DNA of 55,206 nucleotides, taken from positions 1 through 55,206 of the forward strand of contig NZ_AFXZ01000016.1 of the NCBI RefSeq assembly GCF_000224335.1. The letters are read 5' to 3'. This DNA is from Bizionia argentinensis JUB59 (lineage in GTDB: Bacteria > Bacteroidota > Bacteroidia > Flavobacteriales > Flavobacteriaceae). The notes beneath the pieces were generated by a model, which saw only the letters and a list, made by a program, of their open reading frames with translations, was not told where the DNA came from and made no database searches. A program made the translations under genes and the position numbers. Shown one piece after another: positions 42,882 to 51,054 of the stretch (positions within the stretch are counted from its first letter, which is position 1; the number at the start of each line of letters is the position of its first letter).

Positions 42882-43325
42882 GTGAAGTTTTTAAGGGAGT
42901 TCAAGGAGTTTGCCGTTAAAGGTAATATGATGGATATGGCTATCGGTATTATTATAGGTGCCGCCTTTAATAAGCTTGTAGATGTGCTTGTTAAGCAAGT
43001 GTTTTTACCGCCGCTATCATTGCTGGTGGAAGGCGTAAATTTGACTGATAAGCGCATCATTTTACGCCATGAAGTTTTAGGTAACGCTGGTGAAAAAATA
43101 ACCGATGAAGTAGCTATCGGTTATGGTGCTTTTAGTGAAGCCTTTTTAGATTTCCTAATTGTTGGCTTTACTATTTTCGTAATTGTGAAGTTTTTAAATA
43201 GATTACGCGCTAAATCTCAAGACACTAAAAACAAATCGGTTTCTACGCCAAAAGACATAGAGCTCCTCACCAAATTAACCGATTTGGTGGAGGAGCAAAA
43301 TATCTTATTAAAGTCTAAAAAGTAA
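42882..43325 (+). CDS. mscL: Large-conductance mechanosensitive channel MscL
   Basis: A 147-residue pentameric pressure-release channel. The N-terminal FLREFKEFAVKGNMMDMAIGIIIGAAFNKLV is the family signature, TM2 is FLDFLIVGFTIFVIVKFLN, and the C-terminal coil is KDIELLTKLTDLVEEQNILLK. The start is GTG at 42882, 12 bases after ccsBA, so expression is probably by read-through. A strong hairpin lies within the end of the coding region (43262-43296). Confidence 0.95.
   Translation: MKFLREFKEFAVKGNMMDMAIGIIIGAAFNKLVDVLVKQVFLPPLSLLVEGVNLTDKRIILRHEVLGNAGEKITDEVAIGYGAFSEAFLDFLIVGFTIFVIVKFLNRLRAKSQDTKNKSVSTPKDIELLTKLTDLVEEQNILLKSKK
43262..43296 (+). other. Hairpin within the 3' end of mscL
   Basis: GCTCCTCACCAAAT (43262-43275), 6-base loop, ATTTGGTGGAGGAGC (43282-43296): a 14-bp stem with one bulged G. 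There is no T-run and it lies wholly in coding sequence for the C-terminal coil, 29 bases before the end. Confidence 0.7.
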
Positions 43326-43328
43326 AGC

Positions 43329-43700
43329 TTATAATTTAATAGGCTCTTTGTCCATATTTAAATCATCAAGCATGTCTTGGGTAAATTTGTAATGACCACG
43401 ACGAGTTATGATTCTAAAACGATCATCTTTCATGCGTGTCAAAACATCTAAAAAGCGCCATTTTGATTTAAGAAGAATTGGCTCTTCAGATTTTAAACTA
43501 ATTTCAAAATAATGTTTTCTGCCTGCTTTTTCAGCTACAATATTAGGTGTAATTGTAATATCCGATCCTTTTTTATGATAGGATTTTGGCATTTCATAAC
43601 CTTCAGCATCTGCTTGGATGTTATCGTAACCTAATTTTTCTAGGTAAGCGAGAGATTCTTGTAAGAAAGTCACGTTTTCTTGGTTTTCAGTTGTCGTCAT
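43329..43700 (-). CDS. Conserved hypothetical protein
   Basis: A 123-residue soluble alpha/beta protein. It reads YLEKLGYDNIQADAEGYEMP, then EISLKSEEPILLKSKWRFLDVLTRM and ends FTQDMLDDLNMDKEPIKL. Composition and the pattern of alternating strands suggest a restriction-endonuclease-like or PD-(D/E)xK-like small fold at most; I do not recognise the family. It is convergent with mscL (3-base gap). TATCTTTA near 43715 may be its -7 box. Confidence 0.7.
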   Translation of the reverse strand: MTTTENQENVTFLQESLAYLEKLGYDNIQADAEGYEMPKSYHKKGSDITITPNIVAEKAGRKHYFEISLKSEEPILLKSKWRFLDVLTRMKDDRFRIITRRGHYKFTQDMLDDLNMDKEPIKL

Positions 43701-43890
43701 AATCGTAAAGATAGCTATTATTTAATGACTTTTTTATAAAAATATGTTAAATGGCTGTAAGTCAATTGTATATTTTTTTTGATTATCTATTTTAGCTATG
43801 ATTTTATTTAAAACTCTTAAAAAGTAGTCATAAATGGGTTGTTGGAATAGTAGATTATTGTAAATTAGTAATTCAGAAAAATAAAAATTT

Positions 43891-45042
43891 ATGAACCAGT
43901 CAAAGTTCGGTATTAATACCATTTGCACCCATGTTGGGGAAATCACAGACGAGCAGTTTAAAGGTGCTGTATCGCCAATATATGTATCAACATCCTATGA
44001 GTTTGACGGTGTTGATGTAAAACGCTATCCGCGTTATTTTAATACCCCGAATCAAGAACATTTAGCTAAAAAAATGGCAGCATTAGAACATACAGAAGCG
44101 GCATTAATTTTCGGTTCTGGAATGGCGGCTTTAAGTGCCTTATTTTTAACTTTTTTAAAATCGGGCGATCATTTGGTGGTTCAAAACACGCTTTATGGTG
44201 GGGCGACTCACTTTATACGAGAGGAATTACCTAAATATGGTATTTCATTTACCTTTACGGATGGTTATGAGGTTTCGGACTTTGAAGCAGCCATTAAACC
44301 TAATACCAAGTTGATTCATATTGAAACACCTTCCAATCCCTTATTAACCATAACTGATATTGCTGGTATTGCTGAACTTGGAAAAACGCACAGTATTTTA
44401 ACGAGTATTGATAATACGTTTGCGAGTCCAATTAATCAAAATCCAATCGATTTTGGGATTGATATTATAATGCATTCGGCAACCAAATATCTAGGAGGAC
44501 ACAGTGATATTTTAGCAGGTGCTTTAATGGCATCCGATGAATTAATTGGTCAGATTTGGCACGTAGCTAAAAACTTTGGTGGGAACTTAAGCGATCATAC
44601 AGTTTGGTTGCTAGAAAGAAGTATGAAAACACTGGCTTTACGTGTAAAAAGACAAACAAAAAATGCCCGGAAATTAGCCGAATATTTAGACAAGCATTCC
44701 GATGTTAAAGCGGTCTATTATCCAGGACTTAAATCTCACCCACAATACAAACTAGCCAAATTGCAAATGCAGGGATTTGGCGGAATGATGTCCTTTGAAT
44801 TGCGTGACGGTTTGGACGCTTTAAAATTCCAAAAGGAATTAAAACTGATTAAATCCTCTATGAGTTTAGCAGGTGTGGAAAGTACTATGTTATCACCTTC
44901 TTTAACATCACACGCCTTGTTATCACAGGAAGAACGCGATGCCATTGGCATTAGCGATCAGTTAATTCGTTTTTCTGTCGGTATAGAATCTAGAAAGGAT
45001 TTAAAAGCTGATATTGAACAAGCTATTAAAAATATACTATAA
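43891..45042 (+). CDS. Cys/Met metabolism PLP-dependent enzyme (trans-sulfuration family)
   Basis: A 383-residue PLP enzyme of the cystathionine gamma-synthase / beta- or gamma-lyase / O-acyl-homoserine sulfhydrylase family. YPRYFNTPNQEHLAKKMAALEHTEAALIFGSGMAALSA and SIDNTFASP are in order. The PLP lysine is Lys199 in MHSATKYLGGHSD. Which reaction it performs cannot be told from motifs alone. bshB1 follows 3 bases downstream. The pair suggests a link between cysteine supply and bacillithiol. Confidence 0.92.
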   Translation: MNQSKFGINTICTHVGEITDEQFKGAVSPIYVSTSYEFDGVDVKRYPRYFNTPNQEHLAKKMAALEHTEAALIFGSGMAALSALFLTFLKSGDHLVVQNTLYGGATHFIREELPKYGISFTFTDGYEVSDFEAAIKPNTKLIHIETPSNPLLTITDIAGIAELGKTHSILTSIDNTFASPINQNPIDFGIDIIMHSATKYLGGHSDILAGALMASDELIGQIWHVAKNFGGNLSDHTVWLLERSMKTLALRVKRQTKNARKLAEYLDKHSDVKAVYYPGLKSHPQYKLAKLQMQGFGGMMSFELRDGLDALKFQKELKLIKSSMSLAGVESTMLSPSLTSHALLSQEERDAIGISDQLIRFSVGIESRKDLKADIEQAIKNIL

Positions 45043-45045
45043 TTT

Positions 45046-45768
45046 ATGAAATTAGATATTCTAGCTATTGGAGCCCATCCAGATGATGTGGAATTGGGTT
45101 GTGGTGGTACAATTGCTAAAGAAATAGCAAACGGTAAAACGGTTGGTATAATCGATTTAACGCGGGGAGAATTAGGAACTCGTGGCACAGCAGATACTCG
45201 TGATGCGGAATCTACCGAAGCAGCACGAATTTTAGGCGTTTCTGTTCGTGAAAATTTAGAATTTGCGGATGGTTTTTTTATTAATGATAAAACGCATCAA
45301 CTGCAGATTATTAAAATGATTCGTAAATACCAACCAGAAATTATTTTATGCAATGCTATAACAGACCGCCATATCGATCATGGAAAGGGTAGTAATGCGG
45401 TAAGTGATGCCTGTTTTTTAAGTGGATTAATTAAAATTGAAACGAGATTAGATGACTCTGATACGCTTCAAAAACCTTGGCGACCGAAGCAAGTTTACCA
45501 TTACATCCAGTGGAAATACCTAGAACCAGACTTTGTAGTGGATATTTCGGATTTTATGGAAAAAAAATTAGCTGCGGTTTTTGCTTATAAAACACAGTTC
45601 TATGACGCTAAAAGTACTGAACCAGAAACACCTATTTCTAATAGGAATTTCATTGATAGTGTGGACTATAGGGCTAGGGATTTAGGTAGAATTGTAGGTG
45701 TAAATTACGCTGAAGGTTACACCGTGGAACGGTACCCCGCGGTGGATAGTTTATTTGATTTAAAATAA
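45046..45768 (+). CDS. bshB1: Bacillithiol biosynthesis deacetylase BshB1
   Basis: A 240-residue PIG-L-fold zinc enzyme that removes acetate from GlcNAc-malate in the second step of bacillithiol synthesis. AIGAHPDDVELGCGGTI (His11, Asp13, Asp14) and DRHIDHGKGS give the zinc and catalytic residues, and the C-terminal DYRARDLGRIVGVNYAEGY is characteristic of BshB1. It follows the trans-sulfuration enzyme at 3 bases and is followed by tRNA-His. Confidence 0.94.
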   Translation: MKLDILAIGAHPDDVELGCGGTIAKEIANGKTVGIIDLTRGELGTRGTADTRDAESTEAARILGVSVRENLEFADGFFINDKTHQLQIIKMIRKYQPEIILCNAITDRHIDHGKGSNAVSDACFLSGLIKIETRLDDSDTLQKPWRPKQVYHYIQWKYLEPDFVVDISDFMEKKLAAVFAYKTQFYDAKSTEPETPISNRNFIDSVDYRARDLGRIVGVNYAEGYTVERYPAVDSLFDLK

Positions 45769-45782
45769 TTTATCAAAAATAG

Positions 45783-45813
45783 TTTGCAGCAATTAGGAAA
45801 AGAATTACCTTTG
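45783..45813 (+). promoter_or_regulatory. Promoter of tRNA-His
   Basis: TTTG (45783-45786), 19 bases, TACCTTTG (45806-45813): full consensus, 16 bases before the tRNA. Confidence 0.85.
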
Positions 45814-45829
45814 CAGTCGTTATTAAAAT

Positions 45830-45904
45830 GGTGGTTGTAGCTCAGTTGGTTAGAGCATTGGTTTGTGGTACCAAGGGTCGCGGGTTCGAATCCCGTCTTC
45901 CACC
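45830..45904 (+). tRNA. tRNA-His (GTG)
   Basis: G at -1 (45830) paired with C73, D stem GCTC/GAGC, anticodon stem TTGGT/ACCAA with loop TTGTGGT (anticodon GTG), T arm GCGGG-TTCGAAT-CCCGT. The acceptor arms GTGGTTG and CTTCCAC leave two adjacent U-U mismatches (5-68, 6-67). CCA is not encoded. It has its own promoter and terminator. Confidence 0.93.
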
Positions 45905-45911
45905 CAAAATT

Positions 45912-45945
45912 AAAAAGCCTTTCAGGATTCTGAAAGGCTTTTTTT
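45912..45945 (+). terminator. Terminator of tRNA-His
   Basis: AAAAAGCCTTTCAG-GATT-CTGAAAGGCTTTTTTT: perfect stem with T-run, 8 bases after the tRNA. Confidence 0.9.
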
Positions 45946-45973
45946 GTATGTACAACTCGCGAGTTTTACATAC
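45946..45973. repeat. 28-bp near-perfect palindrome
   Basis: GTATGTA-C-AACTCGCGAGTT-T-TACATAC: symmetric around CGCG except for one C/T position. It lies between two terminator hairpins. A protein-binding site or replication-related structure is possible; the role is unknown. Confidence 0.8.
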
Positions 45974-45982
45974 AAAGCATAA

Positions 45983-46024
45983 AAAAAGCCTATTACAAAG
46001 TCATGACTTTGTAATAGGCTTTTT
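45983..46024. terminator. Perfect 42-bp palindrome, bidirectional terminator
   Basis: AAAAAGCCTATTACAAAGTC followed by AT and its exact inverse, ending in TTTTT; every base is symmetric, with TCATGA at the centre. A-run and T-run on both flanks suit termination of the minus-strand peptidase gene and of any plus-strand read-through. Confidence 0.85.
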
Positions 46025-46041
46025 AAATATATAGCGATAAA

Positions 46042-47598
46042 TTATTTTGCCGCTTTATCCACTGTAATTCTATTATCACGGTTGGCTAATTCCCAAGCCG
46101 TATAGAATACTAGTCGTGTTCTATTTTCTAATAAATCGTAACGAATTTTGTCAGGCGTATCACTTGCGCGGTGATAATCGTCGTGAGTTCCGTTGAAGTA
46201 AAATATAACTGGAATATTGTTTTTAGCGAAGTTGTAATGATCTGAACGGTAGTAAAAACGATTCGGGTCATTCTCATCATTATATGTATAATCCAATTCA
46301 ATATTCATATACGTTTCATTCATTTCCTCCGAAATGTTGTGTAATTCTGTGCTTAACTTGTCACTACCTATTAAATAGATATAATTGTCTGCACCAGTAG
46401 TTCGTTCAGGATCTGTACGACCAATCATATCAATATTTAAGTTAGCCACTGTATTTGCTAAAGGGAAAATTGGATCCATATCTGTATAATAACGAGAACC
46501 TAAAAGTCCTTTTTCTTCACCTGTAACATGTAAAAATAAAATAGAACGTTTCGGTCCATGTCCATTTTTAACAGCCGTTTTAAAAGCTTCTGCTATTTCA
46601 ACAATGGCAACCGTACCCGACCCGTCGTCGTCTGCACCATTAAAAATTTCGCCATCTTCTATACCCATATGGTCAAGATGCGCTGATAGAACAATAATTT
46701 CATCTGGATATTCCGAACCTTTAATAAAGGCTGCTACGTTTTCAGATGAAAATTCGTTTGCTGCATTTACATACTCTAAATTCATAGGAACAGAAACTGT
46801 TTTAGACTTGGTAGCAGTTTCAATAGTTGGCATAATAGCTTTAGCTAAATCTGTATTAATTAAAAAGTAAAACATATCTTCTGCATCACCTCTTAAAGAC
46901 ATACTACCGTTTGAACCTCCAAAACGCTTAGATGCCATTTCGTAAATTTCAGGATAGTAAAACAAAACAGCTTTAGCGCCCCGATCTTTTGCAGCATCGC
47001 GTTTAGCCCCAAATTCTTGTCTGAAATTAGACCAGCTTGAACTTTGGTCAGTACCGCTAATTACGTAGTTTCCATTAGCCATTTTAGGTTCGCCAGATTT
47101 TATTAAAACAATCTTACCCTTTACATCCAAATCGGTATAACTATTATATTTTTCATCCTCAATACCATAATCGGCAAAAATAATATCGTTCACCGAAAGA
47201 GAACCATTTTTGGAAGTGGAGGCCGAAACAAAATCATCGATCATTTTAAAAGATTTTCCATTAACAGTTAAGTTAACTTTTGGAGCTTCGTTAATTTCTA
47301 AAGGAACATCTTGAAAATAGTTCCCGTCGGCTTTGGCGGCAGCAACGTCCATTGCAACATACTGTTGCTTTAAATATTCAACGGCCATCTTTTGTCCTTT
47401 AGCTCCAGTGAGTCTACCTTCAAACTCATCGGAAGCGAATGTGTAAAGCATTTCTTTTAACTCCGCAGAGGTTATGGTATTACCATAATCCATTGGATTT
47501 ACTGCTTGTTGCGGTTTTGTTTCACTCTGTTTTTCCTGTGTTGATCCACAGCTAAATGCTAAAAGGACAGCGCTTAATAATATGACTGATTTTCTCAT
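46042..47598 (-). CDS. M28 family metallopeptidase lipoprotein with PA domain
   Basis: A 518-residue exported zinc peptidase. The lipobox VLLAFSCGS gives lipidation at Cys17. A PA-type insert (about 110-290) precedes the second half of the catalytic domain. Zinc ligands are in SAHLDHMG, NGADDDGSGT, TGEEKGLLGS, NIDMIGR and SDHYNF. It is probably an aminopeptidase at the cell envelope. Downstream is the 42-bp palindrome; upstream lies a shorter, broken paralogue. Confidence 0.93.
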   Translation of the reverse strand: MRKSVILLSAVLLAFSCGSTQEKQSETKPQQAVNPMDYGNTITSAELKEMLYTFASDEFEGRLTGAKGQKMAVEYLKQQYVAMDVAAAKADGNYFQDVPLEINEAPKVNLTVNGKSFKMIDDFVSASTSKNGSLSVNDIIFADYGIEDEKYNSYTDLDVKGKIVLIKSGEPKMANGNYVISGTDQSSSWSNFRQEFGAKRDAAKDRGAKAVLFYYPEIYEMASKRFGGSNGSMSLRGDAEDMFYFLINTDLAKAIMPTIETATKSKTVSVPMNLEYVNAANEFSSENVAAFIKGSEYPDEIIVLSAHLDHMGIEDGEIFNGADDDGSGTVAIVEIAEAFKTAVKNGHGPKRSILFLHVTGEEKGLLGSRYYTDMDPIFPLANTVANLNIDMIGRTDPERTTGADNYIYLIGSDKLSTELHNISEEMNETYMNIELDYTYNDENDPNRFYYRSDHYNFAKNNIPVIFYFNGTHDDYHRASDTPDKIRYDLLENRTRLVFYTAWELANRDNRITVDKAAK

Positions 47599-47714
47599 AA
47601 TTACTTGTAAGTAAGGTTAGTATTTTAATGACATTAGACTAATATGCTATAATACGAAAAAACCATTCATTTTGAAGAGAAGGACATTTACATTTAACAA
47701 ACTTTAACAGGCTA

Positions 47715-48752
47715 TTAAATATCGACGTTGTGTATTAAATTATTTTCTTTATTGGCCAAGTACCAAGCTGTGGTGAAAATAAACTGCGTCCGTTTAGCCA
47801 GCAAATCATAAGCAATTTTATCAGGTGTATCAGAAGGTTGATGATAGTCTTCATGCTCGCCATTAAAGTAAAAAATAACAGGTATATTTTTTAGTGCAAA
47901 CCTATAATGATCGGATCTAAAATAAAAACGATTTGGATCGTCATCATCATTATACGTGTAATCTAAATCTATTTTAAAAAATTTATTATTTACTTTTTCG
48001 GAAATAAAATGCAGCTCCTTACTAATTCTATTAGCTCCGATAAGGTATAAATAGTCGGGTTTGTTTTTATGTTTTACATCAATACGACCAATCATATCAA
48101 TATTTAAATTAGCCATGGTTTTAGATAGTTCAAAAACGGGGTTTTCTAGGTAATATTTAGAACCATATAATCCAATTTCTTCAGCTGTTATATGCAGGAA
48201 TAAAACACTTCTTTTGGGCTTATAACCATCTCTTTCAGCTAATTTAAAAGCCTGAGCCATTTCCATTACGGCAGTTGTTCCAGATCCGTTATCATCGGCG
48301 CCGTTAAAAATTTCGTTGTTTTCTATTCCCATATGGTCTAAATGTGCGGAAATGATAATGACTTCTTCCGGCTTTTCAGACCCTCTTATAAAAGCTAATA
48401 CATTTTCAGAAGTATTTATGCCATCGGGTAGATAATATGAAGGGATTGTTTGGGTATAAATACTATCATTTATAGGCGATAAAATTTGTTGTGATTTATA
48501 ATAATTTTTTAAAAATTCCACGGCTTTTTTCTGACCAGTTTCGCCTGTTTTTCGACCTTAAAACTCATTGGAAGCGTATTTGTAAAGATGTTTTTTTAAC
48601 TCTACAGCTGTGATAGTTTCGGCATAACGCATAACGGTTGCACTATCCGCAAGTTGGATGTTATTTTTTATAATTTCAATTTTTTCTGAATAGCGTTCAT
48701 ATGAACATGAAGCCGCTAAAGCTAGTACACAAGCAATAAAAAGTCCTTTCAT
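47715..48752 (-). pseudogene. M28 peptidase paralogue interrupted by an in-frame stop
   Basis: A shorter relative of the neighbouring peptidase. From ATG 48752 it reads a lipoprotein signal (MKGLFIACVLALAASC) to YKYASNEF, then TAA (48560-48558, codon 65), and continues in the same frame with GRKTGETGQKKAVEFLKNYY to the end at 47715. In the intact paralogue the stop position is Glu (DEFEGR), so a GAA-to-TAA change explains it. The PA domain and nearby residues (about 190) are absent. Zinc ligands in SAHLDHMG, GADDNGSGT, TAEEIGLYGS, NIDMIGR and SDHYRF are all kept, so the loss is recent or the gene is expressed in another way. Confidence 0.82.
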
Positions 48753-48834
48753 AAAAAGTAATTTTAGTTTTAAGTAAATCAAAAAATAACAACGAAGCAT
48801 AATATTCTCAAAACTCGTAATCAAAGTAATCTTT

Positions 48835-49209
48835 TTATTGGTGGATGTCTATTTCTTCTAGATCATTTTCTTCTAAATTCAAATACTCAAGATCTAAATC
48901 CTTTAACTTTTCTAGAGCCTCTATTTCAGATTTTTTATCTGTTTCTTGCAATTGTTCTGTATTACCAACTTCCAAGCTGTTAAAAAGAGCTTTATATGTA
49001 GAAAAGGATATTGCTATTATAGTTAATAAAAACGCCAGTTTTACGGTATGATTTGGTTTGTCTTGTTTGTTGGATAAATGAAAAGCAATAACTCCGAAAA
49101 TAATTGCTATTCCGGCAAGAATAAAGGCTAGATTAGATAGTGGTAATATGGAAAGTACAAGCGCTAAAACAGCAGCTATAACAGTAAAAATAATAAATAA
49201 AGTTCTCAT
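48835..49209 (-). CDS. Small membrane protein with acidic tail
   Basis: A 124-residue protein with three hydrophobic helices (about 4-24, 28-46, 57-77) and an acidic cytoplasmic tail of Glu/Asp/Leu repeats (DKKSEIEALEKLKDLDLEYL, then NLEENDLEEIDIHQ), coiled-coil like. No family recognised. It is the gene before the broken M28 paralogue, with an 82-base gap. Confidence 0.75.
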   Translation of the reverse strand: MRTLFIIFTVIAAVLALVLSILPLSNLAFILAGIAIIFGVIAFHLSNKQDKPNHTVKLAFLLTIIAISFSTYKALFNSLEVGNTEQLQETDKKSEIEALEKLKDLDLEYLNLEENDLEEIDIHQ

Positions 49210-49219
49210 AATAATATAT

Positions 49220-50008
49220 TTAGTTTTTTAATCCAGAAGCTGATTTTATTTTCAGTTCACTATTACCAATAGCAATCTTAAATTTAGCATAAGCAGGCAC
49301 CTTATTAGCGTCGTGAGCCATAATAAGTTATCGTTGGAGCCTTTTAATACGCTGCTATTGGCAACTGATATGTCTAATATATTACATTCCTTTTTCCCTA
49401 TTCCAGTATTAATGATTTCGGTCCCTAAATAAACCGCAGAGATTTTAAATTCTTTATTATCAAAAATAAACGATAATGGAAAACCTTTTCCTTTGTCAGT
49501 TTGATCTAAATTAAAATTTCTGATTTTATAAATGGTCGTTACAATATCAATATTAGAATTACCAATGGTTACGTTTTTCTTTTCTTCGTAAGTGCTACCT
49601 TTACATTTATTTTTTTTTAGGTACTTTCAACAATGTTCTTTTTGTACTTGAATTTGTATTGCATAAATTTATGATATCCACTCTCATTAATATCGCGCTT
49701 ATATTAATGGGGCACTAGAGTAGTAGGGTTGACATAGCTTTCATACAAATCACGGATTTTTAAAAAAACTATCCCATTTTCTATATGTTGTAGCATTACA
49801 TTTTAAACGTAATAACGTAGTTTTAGATGTCTTTGCAGCGCTAGTTTGCATTATAACTTCGGCTAAATCTGTCATAATTCAAGACATATTGTATGCTGGG
49901 TTAAATTTTAAGGTTTCGTTAGATGAAACTGCTGTGTTTTGAGAAAGCACTAATGAAGAAACAAAAAGACTTAAAAATAGAAAGTATTTAAATATATAAT
50001 TTTTAGTT
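49220..50008 (-). pseudogene. Decayed DUF3108-family exported protein gene
   Basis: On the minus strand fragments in several frames give FLFLSLFVSSLVLSQNTAVS (signal peptide), YRKWDSFFK, then IRDLYESYVNPTTLVPH, KRDINESGYHKFMQYKFKYK, and a long final piece NSNIDIVTTIYKIRNFNLDQ, ending ELKIKSASGLKN. The order FF-x-DLYESY-x-TL-P and RDI-GY is that of DUF3108 proteins. At least three internal stops and one or more frameshifts are present and the ATG is lost. This accounts for most of the 1.1 kb without a gene between 49209 and 50333. Confidence 0.78.
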
Positions 50009-50276
50009 TTTTAGTAAAACGAAGATATTAAGATTTAGTATTTCGATAGTATAATTAAAAAAACATTTATAATCAAAAATGTAATTAATTATTAGTGGTT
50101 TTGAAAAAATTATTATAAATAAAGTGTAGCTTTAATCCATTTGAAATATTAAAATAGTCGTATTTGGAATTATAAGAACGTCATAATTAAATTAATTGCT
50201 GATTTTTAGATGTGCTTTTGTTCAACAAAAAATAACAAATAAATAACAAATAATTATGAAAACTTTGTCTAAACAC

Positions 50277-50306
50277 TTGTTATTCTCGTTTAATTAGATA
50301 AATTTG
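50277..50306 (+). promoter_or_regulatory. Promoter of the gene at 50333
   Basis: TTG (50277-50279), 19 bases, TAAATTTG (50299-50306), 26 bases before the ATG. Confidence 0.75.
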
Positions 50307-50332
50307 CTTTTATTAATCCCAAAATTACTTTT

Positions 50333-50779
50333 ATGAAAACTAAAATTACTTTGTTCTGTTTAATGTTTTTATTAATCGCTGGTATGGCGAATGCTCAAGA
50401 TGCGCCAAAAAGTATAATTAATAAAGATGTTCGTCTTACTAAATACCATGATATAAAAGAGCTTGAGCGAATGCAAAAAGGGACTTTATTAGAATTATAT
50501 AGCGAACGCATTTCAGTTATAATTCAAACTTTACCTTATATTGCCTTTGCTACAAAGCCAGGAGTAACAATGGCTACATTTGGAATTCCAGATACTAAAG
50601 ACAATGCAAAAGCTTTAGACGATCAAATTGAGGCTACTAAAAATTACTTTTTAAGTACTATGGGTTTTCAAAATAAAATTTTACCTTATTCTGATAGAAG
50701 TAATTTAATTGCTGCTATTTTATTCTATGAACAAACCTTGAAAGCATTACATGTTTACAGTCAAGAAAATAGATTTTAG
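50333..50779 (+). CDS. Exported protein of unknown function
   Basis: A 148-residue protein with a signal peptide (MKTKITLFCLMFLLIAGMANAQ). The mature part is mainly helical (ELERMQKGTLLELYSERISVI, FYEQTLKALHVYSQENRF) and carries no recognised domain. A well-formed promoter suggests strong independent expression. The next gene starts 275 bases later, with nothing recognisable between. Confidence 0.78.
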   Translation: MKTKITLFCLMFLLIAGMANAQDAPKSIINKDVRLTKYHDIKELERMQKGTLLELYSERISVIIQTLPYIAFATKPGVTMATFGIPDTKDNAKALDDQIEATKNYFLSTMGFQNKILPYSDRSNLIAAILFYEQTLKALHVYSQENRF

Positions 50780-51054
50780 TTCTATTAGACCCTATAGGGT
50801 GGCATATTAAAGTTGAGTTTGCTTTTAAATCGGTTTTTATAAAGTATAAATAATGACTCATATAAATGGTCATGAAATACGTTACATCGATTAAATTTTA
50901 ATCACAAAATCATTACTTTAATATGTAAGAAAACACACCAGTAAAACTGTTATTTATGCATTTCATCGTATTTATTAGTGTTTAGTGGAATTTATTTGTA
51001 TGTTTGATATGTGAGAAAAATAATGTTTATGATTAATAAATAAATAAGTTAACT

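Noticed and set aside
45828-46034. Plus-strand frame of 68 codons over tRNA-His
   Set aside because: It is the tRNA gene plus its terminators read as protein.
48541-48580. Frameshift as the cause of the break in the M28 paralogue
   Set aside because: Both halves are in the same frame; only one codon (TAA) separates them, so it is a nonsense change.
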